64,000 nucleotides of DNA from Fagopyrum homotropicum (Eukaryota > Streptophyta > Magnoliopsida > Caryophyllales > Polygonaceae). A program made the translations under genes and the position numbers. Below, piece after piece: positions 20,790-30,908 of this stretch; the first letter of the stretch is position 1; each line of letters starts with the position of its first letter. A model generated the notes under the pieces. The model was not told the origin of the DNA and did not search any database. It saw only the letters and a program-made list of their open reading frames with translations. The stretch is from positions 111,576,443 to 111,640,442 of the forward strand of contig BSWB01000002.1 of the NCBI GenBank assembly GCA_033239125.1, in the 5' to 3' direction.

Positions 20790-21383
20790 CTAGATCTTGA
20801 GTTGAATATCCGTGAAAAGGGCAGCTGGATCGGAGGGTGCAAACCTTTCGAAGTACTCGTAGAGAGTTTCGTTCACCTCTTGCTCGATGTTGCTTATAGC
20901 TTTCTTCAAGCTATTAGCCTTCTTGGCTGGAAAGTATTTCTCCAAAAACGCCTTGTGAAGGTTTTCCCAAGTGTCGATGCTCCCGGATGGAAGGTGGTAA
21001 TACCAATCATCTGCGGAATCTTTGAGTGTGAAGCCGAATGACCTCATCTTGATTTGTTCTTCGGTAATGTTGGCCGGCTTCATGCTCATACACACGGTAT
21101 GGAACTTCCCAAGGTGTTTGATAGGGTCTTCGCCACTTAGCCCATGGAAGGATGGAAGCAAGTGAATGAGGCCCGGCTTTAGCTCAAAATTGACTCCTTC
21201 TCCTAATGCCGGTATAGTGACCGCAAGGGGGTTTTGAGCCAAGGCGGGCTGCGTGAGTTGACGAAGTGTACGGTCAGCCATCTCTTGTTGAAGTTGTTGT
21301 TGTCTTTGTTGCCGGATGTGCGTCCTCTCAATTTCTGGATCAAAAGAAGCAAAGCCGGAGTTAGTAGCACGGGTTTGAACCAT
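20790..21383 (-). CDS. Gag capsid region of C
   Basis: Starts MVQTRATNSGFASFDPEIER 49 bases after the primer site. It has FHGLSGEDPIKHLGKFHTVC, MRSFGFTLKDSADDWYYHLP and TWENLHKAFLEKYFPAKKAN, the retrotransposon gag domain. The frame is lost at the end of the domain (YEYFERF...). It is a different subfamily from the gag of B and F. Confidence 0.85.
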   Translation of the reverse strand: MVQTRATNSGFASFDPEIERTHIRQQRQQQLQQEMADRTLRQLTQPALAQNPLAVTIPALGEGVNFELKPGLIHLLPSFHGLSGEDPIKHLGKFHTVCMSMKPANITEEQIKMRSFGFTLKDSADDWYYHLPSGSIDTWENLHKAFLEKYFPAKKANSLKKAISNIEQEVNETLYEYFERFAPSDPAALFTDIQLKI

Positions 21384-21431
21384 AAAAATGGTTCAAACCA
21401 ATAATCAATAATAATAATAAAACACTAAAAC

Positions 21432-21449
21432 TCCCTGGCAACGGCGCCA
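21432..21449 (-). other. Primer-binding site of C (tRNA-Asp type)
   Basis: On the minus strand TGGCGCCGTTGCCAGGGA, one mismatch to the tRNA-Asp site of B, nine bases inside the 5' LTR. Confidence 0.85.
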
Positions 21450-21458
21450 AAATTTGAC

Positions 21459-22983
21459 TGACGGTATTTCTGTGGTCGTCTATACCCAATCAAAAGTAAA
21501 TCCCGACTTAGCACTAAAGACAAGTATAGTGGTTAAGTAAGGGTCGAACCCAAGAGAGTTAAGGTGTTTTAGATGCAATTATTGATTATAGTAACAAGTA
21601 ACAAAGGGGGGGGGAGGGGTTTGGTTGAATTGATGCACACAAAAACTTATGAAAACGATTAATGCGACAAGTAAGACAAATGATGGGTGAATCTACACTA
21701 GGTTGATTCTAAGCATGCAATTGCTACTTTGGTGAGTTCCTTTTACAAGTTTTCAAGTAATCTCCTGTCTCGATCATATATATGTGTTGAGCCGACCGGC
21801 ATCAACACAACTTAACAGGTTAGTGTTACGTAAACCTACAAGAACAAATAACAAGTTAGCTTTCAAACAAAGACTAAGGGATATAAAGAGAAGATTAAAA
21901 CCGTTAAACTTATCTTTATATTTGTGTTCCTTTTCTTTAAGTAATTACAACCCGTTATTACTTAAAGTTGCTACTAGATTAAAGACCCGAACCCGGAACC
22001 TATTAATCCTAGTTATTTGCATGCACTTTAGAACCTAAGGTGATCAATCTCAAGCAATAGTAAACATGCAATTAGACAATAGAGATCAAGGAAACACAAA
22101 GCATTACTAAATGAAAACTTATATTAACAAAGAACTTACAACCAAAGTAACAACGCAGCTTCAAACCAACCCAATGTAGCAAGGGAGTTAGCAACTCATT
22201 ACAAAGGAAGTAAGATAATCTAAGTGGATAATTTGTTGGCTAACAAGATTGGATGGTTCTAGCAATCAACCAAGGACTATTTATACTACAAAAAAACTAA
22301 ATGGGGGTAAATGGCCGGCCTAAAACAACCACCTTTAATGCCATAAAGGTGGTGTAAACAGCCGGAGTAAAGCTTCTAACGTTAAACCGTAGGGGCGGCC
22401 TTCAGTTTCGCAGGGGCGGTGAAGGCAAAAACACTTGATCTTCTTCATGGCCGCAAGGGCGGCTAGGCAATTCCGCTGGGGCGGATCTTCAATGCTCTTC
22501 AAACGTCTGACCCTTCGACTTCCTGACGTTTCTGATGCCAAGCCGCCGGGGCGTCCCTATGTCAACGCAGGGGCGGTGACACAACCTCTTCGTCTTCCAG
22601 CTCCCTGGTTGAGGCGCAGGAATGGGCGTAGTGGAAGGCGCAGGGGTGCTGGTCTTCGTTTCTTCAAGGCAAGTCACCGCAGGGGCGCTAGGGAGTGGCG
22701 CAGGGCCGGTGACACACTTCTTGGCCGGCGCTGGCGAAGGCACCGGGAGCGCTCCGGTGTAAGGCGTCACCCGCAGGGGCGGGGACAAGGCTCCGTTGGG
22801 GCGGTGATGCAACAGAAGCTTTGCTTCGTGAACGGTATTCACTCCTAAGTGCTTATAACTCCTTCCTTAGCTTTTTTTAGTGTTCTTCTTCTGGACCTAG
22901 AAGTTAGTAGCAAGAACTGACACAAATGCAATAAAAAAGACTCTAAAAACTATCCTAAATGATAGTGATTCCATCACCTATCA
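21459..22983 (-). repeat. 5' LTR of element C
   Basis: 1525 bp. Signature array 22387-22808; TATAAATAG (minus) at 22277-22285. It ends against resumed RT coding sequence of B at 22984. Confidence 0.9.
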
Positions 22984-23929
22984 GAATACAACCATAAACC
23001 TTCAATTGAACCTCAAAGAAGATTGAACCCTATTATGAAAGAGGTAGTCAAGAAAGAGATCCTAAAATTGCTAGATGCGGGAATCATTTTCCCGATTTCG
23101 GATAGTAAATGGGTTAGTCCCGTACATGTTGTTCCTAAGAAGGGTGGTATGACCGTAGTAACTAATGAGAACAATGAACTAATCCCAACTAGGACGGTTA
23201 CGGGGTGGAGAATGTGTATTGACTATAGGAAACTTAATGTGGCCTCTAGGAAAGATCACTTCCCTCTTCCCTTCATTGACGAAATGCTAGAAAGGTTAGC
23301 TCAACATTCATATTTTTGTTACTTAGATGGTTATAGTGGGTTTTTCCAAATTCCTATTCACCCGGATGACCAAGAGAAAACAACATTTACTTGTCCTTGG
23401 GGAACATTTGCATATAGAAGGATGCCATTTGGTTTGTGTAATGCACCCGTCACCTTTCAAAGGTGTATGATGGCTATTTTTTCTGTATATATTGATAATA
23501 TTATGGAAGTGTTTATGAATGATTTCTCGGTGTATGGCTCTTCATTTGATAATTGCTTGGCTAATCTATCTTTGGTGTTGAAGAGATGTGAGGAAACTAA
23601 TGTTGTGTTGAATTGGGAGAAATGCCACTTCATGGTGAGTGAAGGCCTAGTGTTGGGACACTTGATATCCCACCGAGGCATTGAGGTTGATAGAGCAAAG
23701 ATAGAAACGATAGAGAAGTTGCCACCACCTACCTCGGTGAAAGGGGTAAGGAGTTTCTTAGGGCATGCCGGTTTTTACCGGAGGTTTATAAAAGATTTCT
23801 CCAAAATTTCTAAGCTTCTCACTAACCTACTAATGAAGGATGTTGAGTTTGTTTTCTCCAAAGATTGTCTTGAAGCGTTTTGTAGGTTGAAGGATGCTTT
23901 GATCTCCGCCCCTATCATGCAACCTCCGG
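22984..23929 (+). CDS. Reverse transcriptase of element B, second part
   Basis: Resumes after element C with EPQRRLNPIMKEVVKKEILK. It has RMCIDYRKLNVASRKDHFPL, YLDGYSGFFQIPIHPDDQEK, RMPFGLCNAPVTFQRCMMAI and then FMNDFSVYG: the first catalytic Asp of FMDD is Asn (AAT at 23518-23520), so RT would be dead even without the insertions. It ends QPPV where element D is inserted; the RNase H domain follows at 33061. Confidence 0.85.
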
Positions 23930-25967
23930 TTTAATAGCTAGGATTTTCGAATTCTAATTAACGTTGATTAACTTAATCAGTGATAGTAATTGACATATAA
24001 CTCACGAAGATTGCGTAAGTGTTGAGTATAAGTCCCACCGTTATGTTCCTGGCGTAATTTTGGGCTTGTGGTGAAATTTTTACTTTTTCCCCGGGGTAAT
24101 AATTTTTACCCTCCGGTACTATTTGGAGCATTTGGAAGCTCCAATTAATAAAAATGCAGTTGAGAGAAATGATTAGGACATCGGACATGTCCTATATATG
24201 AAATAACATGAAAAGGCAAAACGGCCAAAAGAGTTGCTATTTCGTTTCTTAACGGCTAAGAAAGACGGCTTAGGAATACACGTTTTCCGAGACAATTGTG
24301 GAATAATTATCCCTACAATATTCAAGATTTATTGTTCCAATTTCAAGAAGTTTGGAGAAGGGGGTTCAACCCGCCATTGGATCGGTTAAAGGATAATTAT
24401 CGACTTCACTATAAATAGCGGAAAATCGTTTATTAATTCATTTCCTTTCACGTTTCCTCGTAAAAGCTCAGATTTCTCTAAAAAACTTCAAACTCAGATC
24501 TACTCTCCGTTTCTAATCCGATTTCAATTCCGTTTGAGTTTCTGGATTCCTCTCTTCATTCTCTTCATATCGGTACCAAGTTTCAGCATTTCCGAGCAGA
24601 TGAAGACCTGGTCGAGCATATATGTCACCAGGACAGTTCCGTCGCTCAGATTCCGGTGAATTTGATGTTGTACATGCGAAGCCTGCGTCGTTGTGATTCC
24701 GAATCTTCTTTCAGATCGTCAATCGGGTTAGTAACGAATAAGTTATGAATTTATTCGTTTTCCGTACTGCGATTTGGCCTAAATTGACCTTAGGCTTTTC
24801 AAAATGGATAATTAGAAATTTCATTATGATCATTGTATTATTCTGGTGTTTATGGGTTGTTTGTTTGATGAAATCTGATGACAGGTGGGTTTAGAAATGG
24901 CCTGCGGGCAAAACGTTATTCTGGTGAAATTTAATTAATTAATTAAAGGTTAATTAATTAAATTAGGATTAAATTTGAGATTGAGGAATACTGATTAGAT
25001 GCATGCTAGGTGTCAGAATGAGTTGAGGATCATGATGATGTTATGGATATCGGTTATGGCTTTAAGGTTTAGTATGTGTACGAGTATGATGAGATGTTAT
25101 GCTGAGGATATGCCTTAGGCATTTATGAATGTGTTGTGAATCTGAGGTTTAGATTTGAGATATAGGTTGGTTGTGGTTAGTGAGACGAGTCTCCTAACCT
25201 TTGTAGTATGTGATTGTGTGTGCCTTGCTATTGCAAGCGTTTATTATTTCCCCAAGGGGAAGCTGTGACGTGGTACAGGTTACGAGTATATCAGGTAAGT
25301 CCATAAGACTTACTTAGTGTGCAGTTGTGGATTGTATGATTGTGATGGTTGTGTGTGTTCATATGATTCTGCATTTATAACCTAAACCAGACTAGGATGA
25401 CCATTGATTACATTTATTTGGCCCAAGTGTATTATAACGGGCGGTAACCACCGGTCTCCGCCTGCTGGTTAGGAGGAGGTGCCTGGAAGCCAATAACACA
25501 GGGGGGAAGAGTGACGATCACCCCCAATGCAAACCCCTGTGTTAACGGGGAAAGGGACGAGGTTCTTTAGGTCGCTCGTGCTACAAAAGAAGTTGAATTA
25601 GTAATGGAATAACGTAATGAAAGATAATAAATGAATGTGTGTGGCATTGCATGTATGAGATGTTGGTGTGTGGTTGTGCTATTACCTTCATGCTTTTCAT
25701 TGCTGTAGCTAATGGTTTCATACCGTGTTGTAGATGATCTGCAGGTTAGGAAGACTGCAGGGTGAGACAGATGGTGTGTCCAGCTGAGGACTTCTGTTTA
25801 TTAGGATGCGCGGGATATGGGATCTTTTGTATAAGATGTTGTGGTTTGATGTTTTGTACTTGGCTCTGAGTTTGTAAACTCTTTTGATGTATCATAGACA
25901 ACTTTTATGTATTTGGTTTTAATCTACCTATGTCTTGTTGTAAGTCCCGTGGATTTGGGGTGTTACA
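23930..25967 (+). repeat. 5' LTR of element D
   Basis: About 2.04 kb. TATAAATA at 24410-24417 is preceded by one copy of a 23-bp unit (24387-24409). GGACATGTCC palindrome near 24183. A stem GTAAGTC/GACTTAC lies at 25295-25313. It lacks a 71-bp segment present in the 3' LTR (32967-33037) and in G; the deletion is flanked by AAG on both sides. Confidence 0.85.
24387..24417 (+). promoter_or_regulatory. Core promoter of D LTR
   Basis: A single 23-bp unit (TAAAGGATAATTATCGACTT...) abuts TATAAATA. The 3' LTR has three copies of this unit. Confidence 0.65.
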
Positions 25968-25971
25968 GAGT

Positions 25972-25983
25972 TGGTATCAGAGC
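25972..25983 (+). other. Primer-binding site of D (tRNA-Met)
   Basis: TGGTATCAGAGC four bases after the LTR, complementary to the 3' end of initiator tRNA-Met, as usual in chromoviruses. Confidence 0.9.
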
Positions 25984-26199
25984 CTTAGGTTGACATTAAT
26001 GGCACTTGCTATCTACAATAAAGGTAGAGTTGATAAATAAATAGAACCCACATGGGGTCTGACTTTTTAAAGGATTTTTGTTTTAAAGCGAGTACAGATG
26101 TTTTGGGATAGTATGTACAGAAGTCGTTACCCATTTGAGGATCTCGACAGTGTAGATATATATAGATATCTTTTATGTGCTGATGCATATAATAATGAG

Positions 26200-26202
<3 letters not shown>

Positions 26203-26249
<47 letters not shown>
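26203..26249. repeat. (TA)n microsatellite
   Basis: 47 bp of uninterrupted TA in the leader of D. The homologous place in G (about 47044-47060) has a short version. Confidence 0.95.
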
Positions 26250-26253
<4 letters not shown>

Positions 26254-26304
26254 ACATATTGCATATATATATAGCCTTATAAGTTAGGAGCGTATATTCT
26301 ACAG

Positions 26305-26816
26305 ATGGCTCAGATTAGAGCAGTATATGTAGTGGGACGAGATAGGGATACACCCCCTCTTCCTCCAGTAGCGTCAAGTCAGGGACCAGTATCCGCTGCT
26401 GTGTTGCCTATGGCAGAGAACGAGTTTGAAGAGGCTGATCGTGTCTCCATGAGTAGATTTGAGTTTCAAGAGTATATGCAGCAAGTGTATGAGGTGGTGA
26501 TAGCGGGTAGATCTACACCGGGTTTACCAACATCTGTGAGATCGACTAAAGCTTCTGGATTAGAGAAGAAACAACGGGTTGAATCAGTGAAAGATGAGGT
26601 TGGATATCCGGGTTGCAAACCGAGCCCGACTTGTGGACGTTTGAGTACTTCTCGTTCACACGGACTTCTGGTGAAACGAGGACTTTTTACAATTGTGGGA
26701 AGCCTGGACATGTACGACCACAGTGTCCAAGATCGCCAGTGACTTGCTTTACATGTGGTAGACACGGTCATAGAGCTGTTTTCTGTAAGCAAAGTGAAGC
26801 GGCATCACGATAGGGT
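26305..26816 (+). pseudogene. Gag of D, internally deleted, first zinc-knuckle pair
   Basis: Starts MAQIRAVYVV. The N-terminal 100 residues are followed almost directly by the nucleocapsid region, so the usual capsid domain of chromovirus gag is absent, exactly as in G. Knuckle 1 is FYNCGKPGHVRPQC, with the first Cys lost to Phe. Knuckle 2 is CFTCGRHGHRAVFC, an intact C-x2-C-x4-H-x4-C. There is one frameshift between the halves near 26610-26640. Expected role: RNA binding and particle assembly, now lost. Confidence 0.7.
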
Positions 26817-27023
26817 TTATTTCTACTAGTGTGACGGGAGGTGGCCAGAAGACACCTCATCAGCAGACGCGGGGGCAACAGAGAGTCCAAGATCATTCGC
26901 CTACTAAGGAATCCGTTCCCAGGCTGAGTAGAGGTAAGGGTCGTGGTAGGAGTACCACAGATACTAGAAGAGCTCAAGGTAGAGCCTTTTGAGCTGGGCA
27001 GTGCAGAGGAGCCACCCGTACTA

Positions 27024-27266
27024 ATGGCAAGGATAAGACGTATATGTCTCAACTGTGGTTATCCAGATCATGTGCGCTCTGAGTGCCCCATGGCATAGAT
27101 AGCTTGCTTCACCTGTGGTGAACTAGGCCATCTGGCCCCTTTTTGTCAGCAAGGTAGTGTTTCTTCTCATTAAGACTTTCCTCTTTCCGATGCAGAAAGA
27201 GTGGAAGTGGAGGCTATGGCGATGACCTCAGTGATACCTGAGGAGCATAGGTCTGAGATTGAGTAA
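27024..27266 (+). pseudogene. Second zinc-knuckle pair of D
   Basis: CLNCGYPDHVRSEC and CFTCGELGHLAPFC repeat the pattern of the first pair about 330 bp upstream, so the family has four knuckles. Two in-frame stops. It ends VIPEEHRSEIE, equal to the end of the homologous ORF in G. Confidence 0.65.
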
Positions 27267-30200
27267 TGATATGCAGTAGAGCTTCGGGTGTTAGCTGTTA
27301 CAAGTACCATTCTTGTTAATGGTTTACCTAGTGGAGTTTTGTTTGTTGTGAGTGCTATGCACCTCTTGTCTTTCGATGCATGTGTTAATAGTTAACTGTG
27401 GATACAGTAGAAGATAGATCTTCCTTTATAGGATTACGAGTTACGGGTCTTAGGTACCCGCGAGATATGTGGTTGTTCCCTTTGTTTAGGGACTTGTGTA
27501 TGGCTTGAAGACTTCTTTGTCATGCCTTAGGTACATGAGAAGGTCTTTATGTGTGTGGTGGACGAATAGATATCATGTTGGTTTAAATAGCAGTATGGGG
27601 ACTATTATAGTCTCTACTGAGATCGACTAAGTAGAGGTTTTCCAAGGTTATGACCTTTGAGGAGGTGAGTTGTCTTTAGTGCTGTATGAGCAGCGAGGTT
27701 GATAACACCAGAGGGTGATGCTTTTTTCTTTTAATGTTGTGCCATATAGGAAAGAGATAGTTCCACGCTAAAGAGTATTCCAGTGGTATATGATCTTGTA
27801 GACCTGTTACTGAACCGTCTAATCTATCGCCTTAGCGGAATGAGGACTTTGATATTGCATTGAAGTATGGTACGAGACTGGTTGGGGGAAGGCCTGTGAG
27901 GTATATGGCTTGTTGAGTTGTTAGAAATTGAAGAAGCAATTTGAAGAGTGGTTTGAGACGGGCTCCGTTCGCCCTAGCACGTTCATTGCTACGTATGGAC
28001 GATTTGTTGGATCAACTAAGAGAAGCAATTGTGTTTTTAAGATTTCCGTATGCTTAGGATAACATTAGTTAAGGATGAGAGAGCAGCGTGGGAATATGAC
28101 AACATTCCATACCCGTTATGGACATTACGAGTTGTAGTACTGTCATCTGAGTTGAGGAATGTCCTAGTAGTCGTTATAGGAGTTGATGAATAGTGTCTTC
28201 ATCTACTTCCTTGATCAGTTGGTGGTAGACCTTATTGTTGACGTTTGGTGTACTCTCACAACGGAGAGGAATGTACCGGTTATTTGAGGACGGTTTTGCA
28301 GAATCCGAGGGATAGAAGTCAGTGTGTTATGCTCCCTAAATATGAATAGAGATATCAGAAGTAACCTTCAAGGTCATGTTGTTCCGCCAGTAGGATCATG
28401 ATTGATGTGACGAGGAGTAAGTATGAAGTCTTATGGATGATACTGATGAACATTAAGGGAATGCGTAGTTCTCGGCCCAGCCGATTGCTACCAACGCTTT
28501 AAGGAAGGATTCTATGTGATTGTGCATCCATTTACGAGTCTTCTGAGGAAGACCACCATAATTGTGTGGTTGAAGTAGTATGTCGAAGCTCTGAAGAGTA
28601 GTGGAAGCATTTGACCTCTGCTTCTATTCGGTGATAATCAGAAGATTCTGGGAATCACGTGACTACGGTGCTGAGAACGTATGAGGAGAACTTCCCGACT
28701 CATGATTTCGAGTTAGTGGTGGTAGTTCAAGTTCCAACAATACCTGTGTGACATTTCGTGTCAGAGTTTCACAGATCATAGGAGGTTGAAGCATATTTTT
28801 ATGCTATAAAGATTGAATAACTGCCAGCGTCGATGGTTTGAGTTGATCAAGGACGCTGACCTTGAGATTTGTACCATTCTAGTAAGGAGAATGTGGTCAC
28901 TGATGCCTCGAGAAAAGGCAATTGTTGGAATTGATGTACAGTCTCAGTTTCAAAATGATCTAGCTTGGTTAGAGTTGGACCTACAACTGCTGATAAGGAT
29001 GTTAGTTTCATGTTTAAGGATTTTACCTGATTTGTTGGATGAGGTCCAACAAAAATAGGAGACTTGCCTGACCCTGAGGGAACTTGATGGAAGGATGGCT
29101 CATGGCGAGGCACCACAATTCTTTACTGGAACAGAAGGAGTATGAGGTGCCGCAATTGCGTCAGTATAACCTCTTATGCGGAGTCGAGTGGAGAAGATTA
29201 CAGTACACTCATAGTACACCTTCTTTAGTACATCCATGTACGAATAAGAGGTACCACGAAGTAGTAAATCAGGTTAAAGTGTTACTGACCTGGAGATGAG
29301 CTCATCCACTACCAGTGCTGTAGTGGAAGTGAGAGGACTTTTTTGTGGACTTGTCATGGGATTGAGACCCAATAAGAGTTTTGGTGTTATCCATATTATT
29401 AGTAAGAGATTTACGAAGGCGACGCGTTCCATCTCTACAGAGAGACGTGACTAGTGAATGAAGTAACAAAGGAGTACACTAGACAGATGGTGGGACTCCA
29501 TAAGTGCACCGAGGACGATCGACTATGATTGTAGTAGACGGTTTACTTTGAGGTTTTGATAGCAGATTCAGACTGCTTGGGGAATGCGTCCACATATCAT
29601 GATTGAGTTTTACCTCAGACAGACGGTCAGTCTGAGAGAACCCTCCAGATCGTAGAGGACATGTTGTGAGCTTGTGGGATGGATTGGGAACAGGGACAAT
29701 CTGTTTATCTCTCACTCGTTGAGTTCTTATACCACCACCGTTGGTATTCATCTATAAAGATGGCCTCTATGAGGCGTTGTGTAGACATAGGTGTCATACA
29801 CCTTTATGCTGGGAGGAGCCTAGCAGTACTCTAGTGGGATAGCGCCAAAATAGATTCAGGATGATATGGCTCGAGTAACGCTGATCAGAGAGAGGATGCT
29901 GGTTGCACAGAGTCGCCAGAAGTTGTATGCAGATAGGAGGCGTCGACCTCTAGAGTTCAGGGTAGGAGCTCATGTTTGGTTGAGAGTAACTCTGACGCGA
30001 GGCGTCAGACGTTATGGCATAAAGGGGAAGTTGAGTCTCCGATATATCAGTCCTTTCGAGATACTGGATAGAGTTGGGAGAGCAGTGCACATATTGGTTT
30101 TGCCACCGAAGTTAGAGGGTGTTCACCCTATGTTTCATGTGTCTCGGCTGAGGGAGTACATACCAGACCTGAGGCACATTGTGAGTTATGATAATCTAGG

Positions 30201-30419
30201 GGTTGAGCCGGACCGCACTTTTGCAAAACAACCTTTTGTAGTTCTAGAAAGAGAGGTGTGAGACGCCTGCATTCGAAGGATATTCCTATGATGAGGATAT
30301 AGTGGTCGAGATGAGGACCGGATGAGGCTACCTGGGAGACAGAGGATAGTATCCAAAGGAACTATCCAGAGTTCTATGCGGAGTTAGAGGCACCCGTAGG
30401 ATCCACGAGTAGATCTTAG
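27267..30419 (+). pseudogene. Pol of D: degraded protease, RT, RNase H, integrase, chromodomain
   Basis: Stops occur in all frames to about 29860. Relics: LMNSVFIYFLDQLVVDLIVD near 28185-28245 (RT palm, catalytic DD lost), SSSTTSAVVEV near 29297 and RTIDYDCSRRFTLRF (integrase second Asp region). From 29866 to 30261 the frame is open: MARVTLIRERMLVAQSRQK, RGVRRYGIKGKLSLRYISPF and GVHPMFHVSRLREYI are the integrase C-terminus of chromoviruses. After a stop, EATWETEDSIQRNYPEFYA (about 30325-30385) is the chromodomain, which in this group is thought to target insertion to heterochromatin. Ends TAG at 30417-30419. Confidence 0.75.
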
Positions 30420-30908
30420 TGCCTTTTTGGTGAGTGCTTGTATGCTATGTGCTTATGTGATATGATGTGTTTTCGTTCTAGCTTTGATATGTGCATCCGA
30501 TCTGTTAGATCTTGTTTGCTAGCACGATATAGGTATAGCTGGAGATGGTTCTTTCCTCCATGCTATTATTGATGGACATAGTGTGAGTGGAGACGGTTTT
30601 CCTCCACATAGTTGTGTTACGAGTACGATTGGCTGGAGGCGGCTTTCCTCCATGCCTTGTGACATGGTTAGTAGTTGGCTAGAGATGATTTTTCCTCTAT
30701 GCCTTTGGATAGCGTTATGATCTTGTTGTTGGAGTTGGTGATTCCTCCATGCTGTGTTTTGAGGTTATAGAGTGTTATAGGTTGATACGTTTGAACGGAG
30801 ATGTGATACCTCCGATAGAGAGAGTGTCTATACCTCGGCGTATGGGTCCGAGAGGATTTGGGAATTGTTCAAGTTTCGGGACGAAACTTTTTCTTAAGGG
30901 GTGTGTGA
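30420..30908 (+). other. 3' non-coding region of D and polypurine tract
   Basis: Contains six short hairpins (30540-30814) and ends TTAAGGGGTGTGTGA directly before the 3' LTR. No ORF. Confidence 0.75.
30540..30814 (+). repeat. Six reiterated hairpins in the D 3' region
   Basis: Stems: 30540-30560 TGGAG/CTCCA, 30587-30607 GTGGAG/CTCCAC, 30634-30652 TGGAGG/CCTCCA, 30680-30699 TAGAG/CTCTA, 30730-30749 TGGAG/CTCCA, 30796-30814 CGGAG/CTCCG. Spacing is about 45-65 bp and loops are about 7-11 nt. In units four and six both arms changed together, which supports pairing. Confidence 0.75.

Larger units (their letters stand above)
11685..22983 (-). mobile_element. Element C: Athila-like gypsy inserted in the RT of B
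   Basis: Minus-strand element of 11.3 kb with LTRs at 21459-22983 (5') and 11685-13207 (3'), tRNA-Asp-type primer site, gag, protease, RT, RNase H, integrase and a third ORF. Flanking pentamers ATGAG and GAATA do not match, so a target duplication cannot be shown. The LTR ends resemble solo LTR E. It is inactive through scattered stops and a deletion in integrase. Confidence 0.9.

Noticed and set aside
26009..26257. 82-codon minus-strand ORF
   Set aside because: Largely translation of the TA microsatellite.
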